64,000 nucleotides of DNA from contig DASYSS010000028.1 in the NCBI GenBank assembly GCA_036003045.1, positions 1 through 64,000 of the forward strand, written 5' to 3'. Of the stretch, positions 1 to 7,471 are shown piece after piece (the stretch's first letter is position 1; every line of letters begins with the position of its first letter). The translations under genes and the position numbers were made by a program. The stretch comes from Gemmatimonadaceae bacterium. GTDB lineage: Bacteria; Gemmatimonadota; Gemmatimonadetes; Gemmatimonadales; Gemmatimonadaceae. Under the pieces are notes generated by a model that was given only the letters and a program-made list of their open reading frames with translations, was not told the origin of the DNA and searched no databases.

Positions 1-326
1 CAGTCACGGGTTGGCTTCCCGTGCTCCAAAGTGAGCTTCGCTCAACTACACTGGACGGATTTGTCCTCCGCTCGTCTTCGCTTTAGCGAGGGAGGGGGTC
101 GTTTTCTAGTTGTCTAAGATGTGAAATGAGAGGATAGTGAACAGTTCGCCGTGCTTGCTTCCGCTGACGCGCGAACCCACCTTCGGCGACGCAACCTCGC
201 GCCCCACGGCGGGCCCGGTCGTTCTGCCGTTCTCCTTTAGTATCGTGATCCGAGCTTTACTCGCCCCACGATGATACACTTTGTTACTACTTTCGCCGTT
301 AAGCTACAATTCTGTAATCAGAGGCC
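1..326. other. Gap with no recognised gene
   Basis: I see no convincing coding region or tRNA here. There are two small hairpins: a 6-bp stem (CACGGG/CCCGTG) at 5-23 and a 5-bp stem (TCGCT/AGCGA) at 78-89. The stretch 250-325 is clearly more AT-rich than the rest of the window. The region lies downstream of the leftward gene that ends at 360. It could be the flank of an RNA gene outside the window, but nothing here proves that. Confidence 0.4.
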
Positions 327-352
327 GAAAACCCCGCGCCTCGCGGGGTTTA
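327..352 (-). terminator. Intrinsic terminator of the leftward hypothetical gene
   Basis: A 9-bp GC-rich stem (AACCCCGCG 330-338 / CGCGGGGTT 342-350) has a 3-nt loop. Read on the minus strand it is followed by a short T run. It begins about 10 nt past the stop codon at 360, as expected for a rho-independent terminator; the symmetric A/T flanks could also let it work from the other side. Confidence 0.75.
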
Positions 353-359
353 AAGGGTG

Positions 360-1166
360 CTACCGGTCCAACCAACGGTTCGTCGCGTCCAGCACCGCCA
401 GGACGCTCGCCGTCTCCGGACTCTCTCTCACCTCGGCACTACCCGTCATCAACGCTGTGTCGCGGCCGTGCTTCGTCGAGACGCCCACGAACACGAAGTT
501 GCGGTCGAAGGCCTCGAGGAAACGGCAGCCCTCCAACCCCAGCACTCGCTCGTCGCCCTCGGCAAGCTTGATCGCGGTGAGCGACGCGCGGGCGGCGAGC
601 TCGATGCGAAGGCGCTCGTTCTCGATGCCTTCCGCCTCGCCAACGTACGATTGGTCGCCTTTACGCAGCGTCACTCGGCACGTCACACCGCGCGTGCGTG
701 AGCGGCGCACTTCGACGTCCTCGAAGTAGATCCGCCGGCGGTTGATCACCGCGATCGCATCCGTCGTCGCCGCGGTGAACGCGCGCGGCGCACTGGACAA
801 AATGGCCGGTTGTGTCGCGGCGGTCTTCAACGGCAACGCGGTCGCGCCGTTCCCGGCATTTCCGTTGCGAGAATTCTTCTGGCCATCGTCCGACGTCGCC
901 ACCGAAATCTTTTTATGCGAGACGTGCATGCCGAGGTGCGCAATCAACGCACTCTCGACGTTCCGCACCGTCTGCTTCGGCGTGAATTCCGTCGTCGTGA
1001 GAATGTGAATCTCGTCGACGGCCCCGTTCGGGCTCGCGACGATGCGGGCAGACATCACGCCCGGCAGCGTGGCGAGCAACTCCTCGGCACGCTGAATGGG
1101 AAGGACGCTTCCGGCGATGAGAGACGACTCGGCCGTTGGCGCAGAATTGCTGTTGGGGAGCGGCAA
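360..1166 (-). CDS. Hypothetical protein, 268 aa
   Basis: I do not recognise a function. The N-terminal ~90 residues are predicted alpha/beta (a segment LLATLPGVMSARIV, then DEIHILTTTEFTPKQ), like small ferredoxin-fold modules. A low-complexity linker (~90-130) follows, then a C-terminal segment (~140-268) with a repeated strand pattern. There is no signal peptide or membrane segment. The start is TTG at 1166: an in-frame stop lies just upstream, no ATG precedes residue ~38, and a GGAG Shine-Dalgarno sits 7 nt before the TTG. A promoter-like site lies ~155 nt upstream and a strong terminator just downstream, so it is probably a single-gene unit. Confidence 0.7.
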   Translation of the reverse strand: MPLPNSNSAPTAESSLIAGSVLPIQRAEELLATLPGVMSARIVASPNGAVDEIHILTTTEFTPKQTVRNVESALIAHLGMHVSHKKISVATSDDGQKNSRNGNAGNGATALPLKTAATQPAILSSAPRAFTAATTDAIAVINRRRIYFEDVEVRRSRTRGVTCRVTLRKGDQSYVGEAEGIENERLRIELAARASLTAIKLAEGDERVLGLEGCRFLEAFDRNFVFVGVSTKHGRDTALMTGSAEVRESPETASVLAVLDATNRWLDR

Positions 1167-1321
1167 CGCAGTACTCCGGCGTCGGTTAGGCAGGAACTAC
1201 CCGGTAAAGACGACGGCACCGGCCCGCCGTCACGCCGAAAACGAGCCGCTTCGCCCGAACTCGACATTAAGAGGGGCGTGAATATGCCCCTTATTGACTG
1301 CTTTTGGCAAGCGTAAATGCC
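1167..1321 (-). other. Long 5' leader with hairpin
   Basis: This is the gap between the TTG start at 1166 and the -10-like site at 1322. It holds a hairpin, AGGGGC (1272-1277) / GCCCCT (1286-1291) with an 8-nt loop, flanked by AT-rich arms. There is no U run behind it on the minus strand, so it reads better as a leader structure than as a terminator. No known riboswitch was recognised. Confidence 0.35.
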
Positions 1322-1350
1322 CTTACATCAACGAAAAAGGTCGCTGTCAA
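1322..1350 (-). promoter_or_regulatory. Sigma-70-like promoter for the gene starting at 1166
   Basis: On the minus strand a perfect TTGACA -35 (plus positions 1345-1350) is followed after 17 nt by TGTAAG (1322-1327, 4 of 6 matches to TATAAT). Spacing and the -35 are ideal and the direction fits the next gene. It implies a leader of roughly 150 nt. Confidence 0.55.
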
Positions 1351-1408
1351 CATGAAATGTGAATAAGTGACCGCATGGCGTGTAACGGGTGTGAATAACT
1401 GCGCACAA

Positions 1409-1447
1409 GGTGGACGGGGTGGAGAGGCGGACCGGTGGACGGCAGCT
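1409..1447. repeat. GTGGAC-type 9-bp array, copy a
   Basis: Four degenerate units related to GTGGACGGG lie in the gap between the leftward sigma-54 activator (ends 1595) and the hypothetical gene. The tail GGACGGCAGCTGC resembles the ends of the left arms at 3.7 and 7.4 kb (GGACGGGGAACTGC, GGACGGCAACTGC). No complementary right arm was seen for this copy. Confidence 0.7.
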
Positions 1448-1472
1448 GCAACGAAATCTTCGCTGAGTGGCG

Positions 1473-1585
1473 AAGTCCGGAGTTCGGTAGTTTCGGAGTG
1501 CGGCAGTTGTCGGACTCCGTCAGGTTCGCCGCTTCGGAATTCGGAAGTTTCGGAGTTCTGCCGTTTCGGAGTTCGGAAGTCTCGG
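1473..1585. repeat. Degenerate TTCGGAGTTCGGAAG word array
   Basis: About 110 bp are built from variants of TTCGGAGT and TTCGGAAGT, repeated eight or more times with irregular spacing. It lies directly beyond the stop codon of the sigma-54 activator. Because the words are short and AT/GC mixed, the array is unlike its coding surroundings and gives a misleading peptide repeat (TPKLPNS) on the minus strand. I see no gene here. Confidence 0.7.
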
Positions 1586-1594
1586 CGTACGGTA

Positions 1595-3178
1595 CTACTC
1601 GATCTCCGGATGTTCCGGCATTCGATACTCTTTGATTTTCCGATAAAGAGTTCGCTCGCCGATCCCCAACATGTCGGCGGCGCGGCGGCGATTGCCGCGC
1701 GATTCGCGAAGCGCGAGCTCGATCGCGGCGCGTTCGATCTCCGCCATCGTCATGCCCGGCGTGATGCTCACGACGTTCGGCGGCGGCGGTTGATCGCGCG
1801 GTTCGATCGCGCCGACTGAGCTCGGCGTCGGCGTGGGCAATGCGTTCGCGTTCGCGACGCTCGGCACTGCGTTCGCCGGTACTTCGCCGATCCACCCGTC
1901 GTGCGGGCGATCGTCGATGCGACGTCGCAATTCCTCGACTTGCAGTTTGAGCTCGAGCAAACTGCGAACGATGAATTCCAATTCGCGCCCGCCGGCCGTC
2001 GCCGCGTCTTGCGCGCGGAGAATCGGGCCGACGTGCACGGGCAGGAACCGGGCTCCCCCGCCCTCCCGGATGTGGCGAGGCAGATCGTTTGGTTCTATCT
2101 CGTGGTCGGGGGCGAGGACGACCATGCTCTCGATGAGATTGCGCAGCTCGCGCACGTTCCCCGGCCACGGATACTCGGCGAGGCGCTGCATCGCGTCGGC
2201 CGAGATGCCGTGGAATTTGCGATCGTGCTGCGCCGAGTAGTCGCCGATGAAGCGGCGAACGAGCATGGGAATGTCTTCGGGGCGCTCGCGCAACGGCGGG
2301 AGATAGATGCGCAGAACGTTGAGGCGGTAGAACAGATCGGCGCGGAAGCGCCCGTCGTCGACCAGCTCGCGGATCGGTTGGTTCGTCGCGGCGATGACGC
2401 GCACGTCGACCGAGATCCGCGACACACCACCGACGCGCATGAACTCGCGTTCCTCGAGCACGCGCAAAAGCTTGACCTGCGTCGCGGGCGGAATCTCGCC
2501 GATCTCGTCGAGGAACAACGTTCCCGTGTCGGCGAGCTCGAACCGGCCGAGTCTCCGCTCGGCGGCGCCGGTGAACGCTCCTTTCTCGTGGCCGAACAAC
2601 TCGCTCTCGAGGAGCGTCTCCGGCAACGCGCCGACGTTCTCGGCGATGAAAGGCTTCGCTCGGCGGTTCGACAGCATGTGGATCGCGCGCGCGACGAGCT
2701 CCTTCCCCGTGCCGCTCTCGCCTTCGATGAGAACGGTGCTCGAGACCGGAGCCATCTGCTCCACCTGCACCATCACCTCGCGCATCGCGTCGCTCTCGCC
2801 GATGAGGCCAGTGAGACGCTGGAGACGCCGGCGCTCGAGGACGCGTTTGATGCCGGCGACGACTTCGTCGACGTTCACCGGTTTGCTGAAGATCTCGACG
2901 AAGCCGATCGCCCGCAGACGAACCATCAGCCCGGGATCGGACGACTCGGCGAGGCCGACCGACGGCGCGCCGTCCCAGAGCTGCTCCTTGACGAGCGAGA
3001 CGGTGAGCGGATCGGTGAGGTCGCCCGTGAACACGAGGACGTCGGGCTTTTGGCGCCTGATGGTCGAGCGAATGTCGTCGAGCGGCGAGACGAGCGCGGT
3101 CTCGACTCCTTCGCGCTCGAGTACGGCGTTGATGCGAACCGCGGGCTCGACGTCCTGCAGCGTGAGCAGCGCTCTCAT
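1595..3178 (-). CDS. Sigma-54-dependent activator with degenerate receiver (NtrC type)
   Basis: The product (527 aa) is a bacterial enhancer-binding protein that should remodel sigma-54 RNA polymerase. Residues 1-115 form a CheY-like receiver; 122-360 the AAA+ domain with Walker A GESGTGKE (153-160), the sigma-54 contact motif GAFTGA (200-205), Walker B GTLFLDEIG (219-227) and PWPGNVREL (337-345); a variable Pro/Ala linker follows; the last ~45 residues are a Fis-type helix-turn-helix. In the receiver the phospho-acceptor position after the PDVLVF strand is Thr51 rather than Asp, and the acidic pocket after strand 1 is thin, while the conserved KP (99-100) remains. Phosphorylation-independent control is therefore likely. 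Its ATG overlaps the stop of the upstream mog-like gene by 4 nt (ATGA). Confidence 0.92.
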   Translation of the reverse strand: MRALLTLQDVEPAVRINAVLEREGVETALVSPLDDIRSTIRRQKPDVLVFTGDLTDPLTVSLVKEQLWDGAPSVGLAESSDPGLMVRLRAIGFVEIFSKPVNVDEVVAGIKRVLERRRLQRLTGLIGESDAMREVMVQVEQMAPVSSTVLIEGESGTGKELVARAIHMLSNRRAKPFIAENVGALPETLLESELFGHEKGAFTGAAERRLGRFELADTGTLFLDEIGEIPPATQVKLLRVLEEREFMRVGGVSRISVDVRVIAATNQPIRELVDDGRFRADLFYRLNVLRIYLPPLRERPEDIPMLVRRFIGDYSAQHDRKFHGISADAMQRLAEYPWPGNVRELRNLIESMVVLAPDHEIEPNDLPRHIREGGGARFLPVHVGPILRAQDAATAGGRELEFIVRSLLELKLQVEELRRRIDDRPHDGWIGEVPANAVPSVANANALPTPTPSSVGAIEPRDQPPPPNVVSITPGMTMAEIERAAIELALRESRGNRRRAADMLGIGERTLYRKIKEYRMPEHPEIE

Positions 3179-3672
3179 GACGACACCGCCGGCGAGTGGT
3201 CGGTCGCCGCGCCGCGGATGATCGCCACGGCGTGACCGACGATCGGGTCGAGCGCGGCGAGCCCGTCGCGCACACCGGTCGTCGAGCCGGGCAGATTCAC
3301 GATGAGAGTTTTGTTACGCACTCCCGCCACCCCGCGCGCCAGCGCCGCCCTCGGCTGGGATTGGATCGCCAAAACCCTGATCCGCTCGGCGATTCCCGGA
3401 GCTTCGCGGTCGAGGACCGCGCGAGTGGCTTCGGGGGTCTGGTCGGTGGGGCTGAGACCCGTCCCCCCGGTGGTGAGGATGAGATCGGCCTCGTCGCCGT
3501 CCGCCCAGGTGGCGAGGGCCGAGACGATTTGGACGGTGTCATCGGGGACGACTGTCCGCGCGGCGAGGGCGTCGGCTCGGCCGCTAACCCACGCTTCTAT
3601 AGTATCGCCGGACGTGTCGGCCCGGTCGCCGCGGGCGGCGGCGGTGGAGATTGTCAGGATGGCAACCCGCAT
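3175..3672 (-). CDS. MogA/MoaB-family molybdopterin-binding protein
   Basis: The product (165 aa) belongs to the MogA/MoaB family, which adenylates molybdopterin during molybdenum-cofactor synthesis. The family-typical TTGGTG motif (LILTTGGTGLSP) and the later NLPGST motif are present, and the length fits. The start is the ATG at 3672 (RVAILT follows), chosen because everything upstream in frame falls into the intergenic repeat array. It overlaps the sigma-54 activator by ATGA, so the two are probably translationally coupled. MogA and MoaB cannot be separated from the sequence alone, and no other moa/moe gene is in the window. Confidence 0.88.
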   Translation of the reverse strand: MRVAILTISTAAARGDRADTSGDTIEAWVSGRADALAARTVVPDDTVQIVSALATWADGDEADLILTTGGTGLSPTDQTPEATRAVLDREAPGIAERIRVLAIQSQPRAALARGVAGVRNKTLIVNLPGSTTGVRDGLAALDPIVGHAVAIIRGAATDHSPAVSS

Positions 3673-3725
3673 GCGCCAAATTTGCGGGCCCCCGGGCCGG
3701 CGGAAAAGGCTCGTGAGGGCGGGCT

Positions 3726-3813
3726 GGTGGACAGGTGGACAGGAGGACCGGTGGACCGGTGGACGGGGAACTGCCTGAGAGGCGCGGCTGTTCCCGTCCA
3801 CCCGTCCACCCGT
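3726..3813. repeat. GTGGAC array with inverted right arm, copy b
   Basis: The left arm (3726-3771) has five units of the GTGGACNGG type ending in GGACGGGGAAC. The right arm (3790-3813) reads GTTCCCGTCCACCCG and onward, nearly the reverse complement of the left. The ~18-nt core can be looped out, so the element could form a ~20-bp stem. It lies between divergent genes starting at 3672 (minus) and 3889 (plus). Confidence 0.8.
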
Positions 3814-3888
3814 TTATACGTCCCTCGTCCTCTCACTGGCCCGGGTGATGAATACCTACGATTTCCAGGAGTTCTAGAAGGAACCTTG

Positions 3889-5907
3889 ATGCGAACGGCA
3901 TTCGTCATTGCGCTCCAGTTCGGGATGGCAGCCGCGGTTACCGCCCAACAGCAGCAGCCACTACTTCAACTGGGCTACGAGAAGACGTGGACGGAGTCCA
4001 CGCCCCCCCAGCACATCGTCGGACCGGTCTACTACGTGGGGACGCGCGGATTGGCAGCGTATCTCATCGCGACGCCGGCTGGTCACATCCTGCTCAACGG
4101 TGCGCTGCCGGAGTCGGCGGATGAACTCGAGCAGGCGATTCGCGCCGCCGGGTTCAAGCCAGAGGACATTCGCCTGCTGCTCGTCTCGCAGGCCCGCATC
4201 GACAACGCCGGGACACTCGCGCACTTCAAGAAGCTTTCCGGTGCGAGTGTCGCGGTCATGGACGCCGATTCGACCGAGCTCGCGACCGGCGGCCGTTCGG
4301 ACCCGTTGTACGGTTCGCTCGCGAGCTTCTACTTCCCGCCGGTTCTGCCCGACCGGATTCTGCACGTGGGTGACACGGTCTCGCTTGGAGACGTCACGCT
4401 CGTAGCGCACGCCGGCGCGGGACAGACCGCCGGCGCGACGACATGGACGACCACGGTGCACGGAGCCGACCGGTCATACGACGTCGCGTTCCCCTGCTGC
4501 ACGGAAGTCAAATCGACTCGGCAGATCGTCGCGAACGCGTCGTATCGGTGGAACGGCAGCAACCCCGACTATCTCGAGGCGTTCACCGACATGGGGACGC
4601 TGCATCCGGACATCTGGCTCGCGACGCGTCCGGCATCGTTCAACTTCGAGGGAAAGCGAGCCCGTGTCGCGACGGTCGGCGTTCGCGCCTGGGTCGATCC
4701 CGACGGATATCGCATCTGGTTGATGGACGAGAAAGCGAAGTTCCGAAGCCGAGGGACGCCTGAGATCAGGATGGCGGCCGGAACGATCGCCGCTCCGGAG
4801 CCCTTCTACGATCCGCCGCCGATGGTGCCCTCTCAGCCGGGGCGACTCATCCGAGCCGAATTGCTGACGGGCCGCAAGATTCCGGCGGGAACGAAGGCTT
4901 GGAGAATTCTTTATACGACCACGCTCAACGACAGCACGTCGGCCGTCGCGAGCGCGACAGTGCTCGTGCCGATTGCGCCGAGCGACCGCGAGCGGCCCGT
5001 GATTTCGTGGGCGCACGGCTCGCTGGGAATCGTTCCCCGCTGCGCGCCGTCGCTGCGGCCGAATCCGATCGACGACGTGCCGGCGATCAACGAGATCGTC
5101 TCGCGGGGCTGGGTCCTCGTCGCACCGGACTACCCGGGACTCGGCACCGTCGCGCCAAATCCGTATCTCATCGGGCAGGGCGAAGCGCGCTCGGCGCTCG
5201 ACGCGGTGCGCGCGGCGCACCAGATACGAGATCTCTCATTGGATCCGCGCACCGTCGTGTGGGGGCACTCGCAAGGCGGACACGCGGCGCTCTGGGCGGG
5301 CATCATCGCGCCGAAATACGCGCCCGACGCCAACGTCATCGGTGTGGTCGCCGACTCGCCCCCGACGGACATGGGCGCCCTGCTCACGATCCACCGCGGC
5401 GACCCGGTCGAAGCGAGCGTCGGCTCGTTCGTCGCGACGGCGTACAGCCAGTTCTATTCGGACGTGAAGTTCAACGAGATCGTGCGCCGCAACGGCCAGG
5501 CCGCTGCGCGCAAGATGTCCGAGCTCTGCTTCGACGACGACGGTATGCGCGCGGCTCAGCCGCTTCTCATGCAACTCGTCGGCGCACCGCTCCTCGCGAA
5601 CCCGGACAGCGACGGACTAGGCAACCGTCTTCGCGAGAACGACCCCAACGGCCCCATCGCCGCTCCGCTGCTCGTCGTGCAAGGAATGGCGGATCAGATG
5701 GTGAGTCCCGAGATCACGAGCCGGTTCGTTCAGCAGCAGTGTCTCGCGGGGATGAGCATCGAGTACATCACGTTCTCCGGCCTCGATCACGGAAACATGG
5801 ATGCGCCACGGTCGCCGGTCGGGCCCGAGCTGGTGAAGTGGACGCAAGAGCGGTTGGAGAACAAGCCGCAGAAAGCCGGGTGCACCACCCGTCAGGTGGA
5901 CAAGTAA
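3889..5907 (+). CDS. Exported fusion: zinc-less B3 metallo-beta-lactamase fold plus secretory-type lipase
   Basis: The 672-aa product has a signal peptide (1-20, ending VTAQ). Residues ~25-290 align by eye to class B3 metallo-beta-lactamases, including the family's FNLEGKRAR-like tail, but the zinc ligands are replaced: the HxHxDH site is Q101-A-R103-I-D105-N106, the HTPG histidine is Q179 and the last histidine is R247. Residues ~315-672 are an alpha/beta hydrolase of the secretory lipase (LIP) type with nucleophile motif GHSQGG (459-464, Ser461), a likely acid Asp602 and a likely His634. The start ATG at 3889 has AGAAGGA just upstream. I infer a periplasmic or secreted esterase/lipase whose N-terminal domain now serves binding or structure. 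Confidence 0.85.
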   Translation: MRTAFVIALQFGMAAAVTAQQQQPLLQLGYEKTWTESTPPQHIVGPVYYVGTRGLAAYLIATPAGHILLNGALPESADELEQAIRAAGFKPEDIRLLLVSQARIDNAGTLAHFKKLSGASVAVMDADSTELATGGRSDPLYGSLASFYFPPVLPDRILHVGDTVSLGDVTLVAHAGAGQTAGATTWTTTVHGADRSYDVAFPCCTEVKSTRQIVANASYRWNGSNPDYLEAFTDMGTLHPDIWLATRPASFNFEGKRARVATVGVRAWVDPDGYRIWLMDEKAKFRSRGTPEIRMAAGTIAAPEPFYDPPPMVPSQPGRLIRAELLTGRKIPAGTKAWRILYTTTLNDSTSAVASATVLVPIAPSDRERPVISWAHGSLGIVPRCAPSLRPNPIDDVPAINEIVSRGWVLVAPDYPGLGTVAPNPYLIGQGEARSALDAVRAAHQIRDLSLDPRTVVWGHSQGGHAALWAGIIAPKYAPDANVIGVVADSPPTDMGALLTIHRGDPVEASVGSFVATAYSQFYSDVKFNEIVRRNGQAAARKMSELCFDDDGMRAAQPLLMQLVGAPLLANPDSDGLGNRLRENDPNGPIAAPLLVVQGMADQMVSPEITSRFVQQQCLAGMSIEYITFSGLDHGNMDAPRSPVGPELVKWTQERLENKPQKAGCTTRQVDK

Positions 5908-5913
5908 TCGCTG

Positions 5914-5946
5914 AAAAAGAAGCCGCGAGCGTAAGGGCTCGCGGCT
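5914..5946 (-). terminator. Intrinsic terminator, mainly for gcvT
   Basis: A perfect 10-bp stem, AGCCGCGAGC (5921-5930) / GCTCGCGGCT (5937-5946), has a 6-nt loop. On the minus strand it is followed by TTCTTTTT, the classic U-run arrangement for the leftward gcvT. It also lies 13 nt past the rightward lipase stop, so it separates two converging genes. Confidence 0.85.
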
Positions 5947-6066
5947 CATGCTCACAGCTGTTGCTCGGGGCTTGGCTCGCCCGGAGCTTCGAGATGCCAG
6001 AGTGTTGCGTCGAACTCAAACGAATCTCAGAACTCAGAGCCGAGCACTGAGACCTCGGCCCTGTTC

Positions 6067-7224
6067 TTACAGGTGACTCCCTTCCTTGTAGAACGGCATC
6101 TTCACGACGCTCGCCGGCACTCGCTTTCCTCGAATCTCCACCTCGAACGCCGTCCCTTCCTTCGCCAGAGCGGTCGGTAAGTACGCCGTCCCGATCGGAA
6201 TTCCGAGCGTCGGGCTCATCGTCCCGCTGCACACGACGCCACTCGCCGCGCCGTCGGCGAACACGGGATAGCCGTGTCGCGCAATGTTGCGGTCGCCGAG
6301 TGTGAATCCGACAAGCTTCTTGGTCAGCCCTTCGGCCTTCTGTCGATTCAGCACCGGGCTGCCGACGAACTCGCCCTTTTTGAGCTTGACGAGCCACGCA
6401 AGGTTGGCCTCGAGCGGCGTGACCGTGTCGTCGATGTCATTGCCGTAGAGCGCCATTCCCATCTCGAGTCGCAGCGTGTCGCGCGCGCCAAGTCCCGCGG
6501 GCGTGACATCGCCGGCGCCCATGAGCGCGTCCCAGAGGCGCGTCGAGTATTGGACGTCGTGATAGAGCTCGAAGCCGTCTTCGCCGGTGTAGCCGGTGCG
6601 CGAGACGATCATCGGCATGCCGGACACCTTGCCTTCGGCGAAATGATAGTAGCCGATCCCTGACAGGTCGACGTCGGTGAGCGGCTGAAGTATCGACGCG
6701 GCGAGCGGCCCCTGGAGGGCGAGAAGGCCCATCTGGTCGCTCACGTCCGTCAATTGCACCCCGAACTTGTCGGCGAGCTTTGCGATGTGCGCGAAGTCCT
6801 TGGCGACGTTCGACGCGTTCACGACCATCATCACGCGGTCGGGAAAGCGATAGACGAGGCAGTCGTCCTCGATCGTGCCGCGGTCGTTGAGGATCGTCGA
6901 GTAGTGCACCTGGCCGATCGTGAGCGCCGCGACGTCGTTCGTCGTCACGTAGTTCACGAAATCGACGGCCGAGGAACCCGGGCCTCGGATAATGAATTCG
7001 CCCATGTGCGATACATCGAACAGACCGCATCGCTCGCGGACGGCTTTGTGCTCGACGGTGATGCCGGCCGGATACTGGACCGGCATCTCGTATCCGGCGA
7101 ACGGAACGATCTTCGCGCCGAGCGCGACGTGCTTCTCGTAGAAGGGCGTACGCTTGAGCGCGCTCTGCGGTGTCACCGGGGCAGCCGCGGGCGTCGTGGT
7201 CGGGGGAGCCGATGTAGTGGACAT
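6067..7224 (-). CDS. gcvT: Aminomethyltransferase, glycine cleavage system T protein
   Basis: The product (385 aa) should transfer the methylene group from aminomethylated H protein to tetrahydrofolate in glycine cleavage. The family landmarks are clear: a GAKIVPFAGYEMPVQY-like start after a short Thr/Pro-rich leader, FDVSHMGE, TGYTGEDGFE and GARDTLRLEMG, and the length matches GcvT. The start ATG at 7224 gives a short disordered leader (~25 residues); a start further upstream would run into the intergenic repeat. No gcvH or gcvP is adjacent. It is transcribed away from the DUF5916 gene, with a GTGGAC array between them. Confidence 0.95.
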   Translation of the reverse strand: MSTTSAPPTTTPAAAPVTPQSALKRTPFYEKHVALGAKIVPFAGYEMPVQYPAGITVEHKAVRERCGLFDVSHMGEFIIRGPGSSAVDFVNYVTTNDVAALTIGQVHYSTILNDRGTIEDDCLVYRFPDRVMMVVNASNVAKDFAHIAKLADKFGVQLTDVSDQMGLLALQGPLAASILQPLTDVDLSGIGYYHFAEGKVSGMPMIVSRTGYTGEDGFELYHDVQYSTRLWDALMGAGDVTPAGLGARDTLRLEMGMALYGNDIDDTVTPLEANLAWLVKLKKGEFVGSPVLNRQKAEGLTKKLVGFTLGDRNIARHGYPVFADGAASGVVCSGTMSPTLGIPIGTAYLPTALAKEGTAFEVEIRGKRVPASVVKMPFYKEGSHL

Positions 7225-7363
7225 GCGGGGAATATGGGGACCGCGTGTCCTAGGGTGAAGCGCGTCGTGGGGATAGGCCGCGGTACCGCCGTTGTAAGAA
7301 TCGTGTCCGGGTTCGAGCCGACTCACAACTCTGACGAATCGTCCCGCGTCTAAGCCGCGTAGT

Positions 7364-7444
7364 GGTGGACAGGTGGACCGGTTGACGGATGGACGGCAAC
7401 TGCAGTTAGCGCAGCTCAGGCTGTTGCCCGTCCACCTGTCCACC
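7364..7444. repeat. GTGGAC array with inverted right arm, copy c
   Basis: The left arm (7364-7400) has units GGTGGACAGG, GTGGACCGG, TTGACGGA and TGGACGGCAAC. The right arm (7423-7444) is GTTGCCCGTCCACCTGTCCACC, here described by its halves: GTTGCCCGTCC then ACCTGTCCACC. A 22-nt core links them. The element lies between divergent gcvT and the DUF5916 gene and ends 27 nt before the latter's start codon. Confidence 0.8.
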
Positions 7445-7471
7445 CCCAAACAGGACGACGAGCAGCCCCCC

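Noticed and set aside
1-270. Possible rRNA or tRNA-operon flank
   Set aside because: The AT-rich segment and small hairpins are suggestive, but I cannot align any part to a tRNA, 5S, 16S or 23S sequence.
1347-3275. 642-codon open frame on the minus strand
   Set aside because: It is a shadow of the sigma-54 activator, in another frame of the same strand; its Arg-rich, motif-free text shows no domain, and the activator's frame carries all family motifs.
3175-3801. Longer (208-codon) start for the MogA/MoaB-like gene
   Set aside because: The extra N-terminus translates the GTGGAC array and does not resemble the family, whose text begins at the ATG at 3672.
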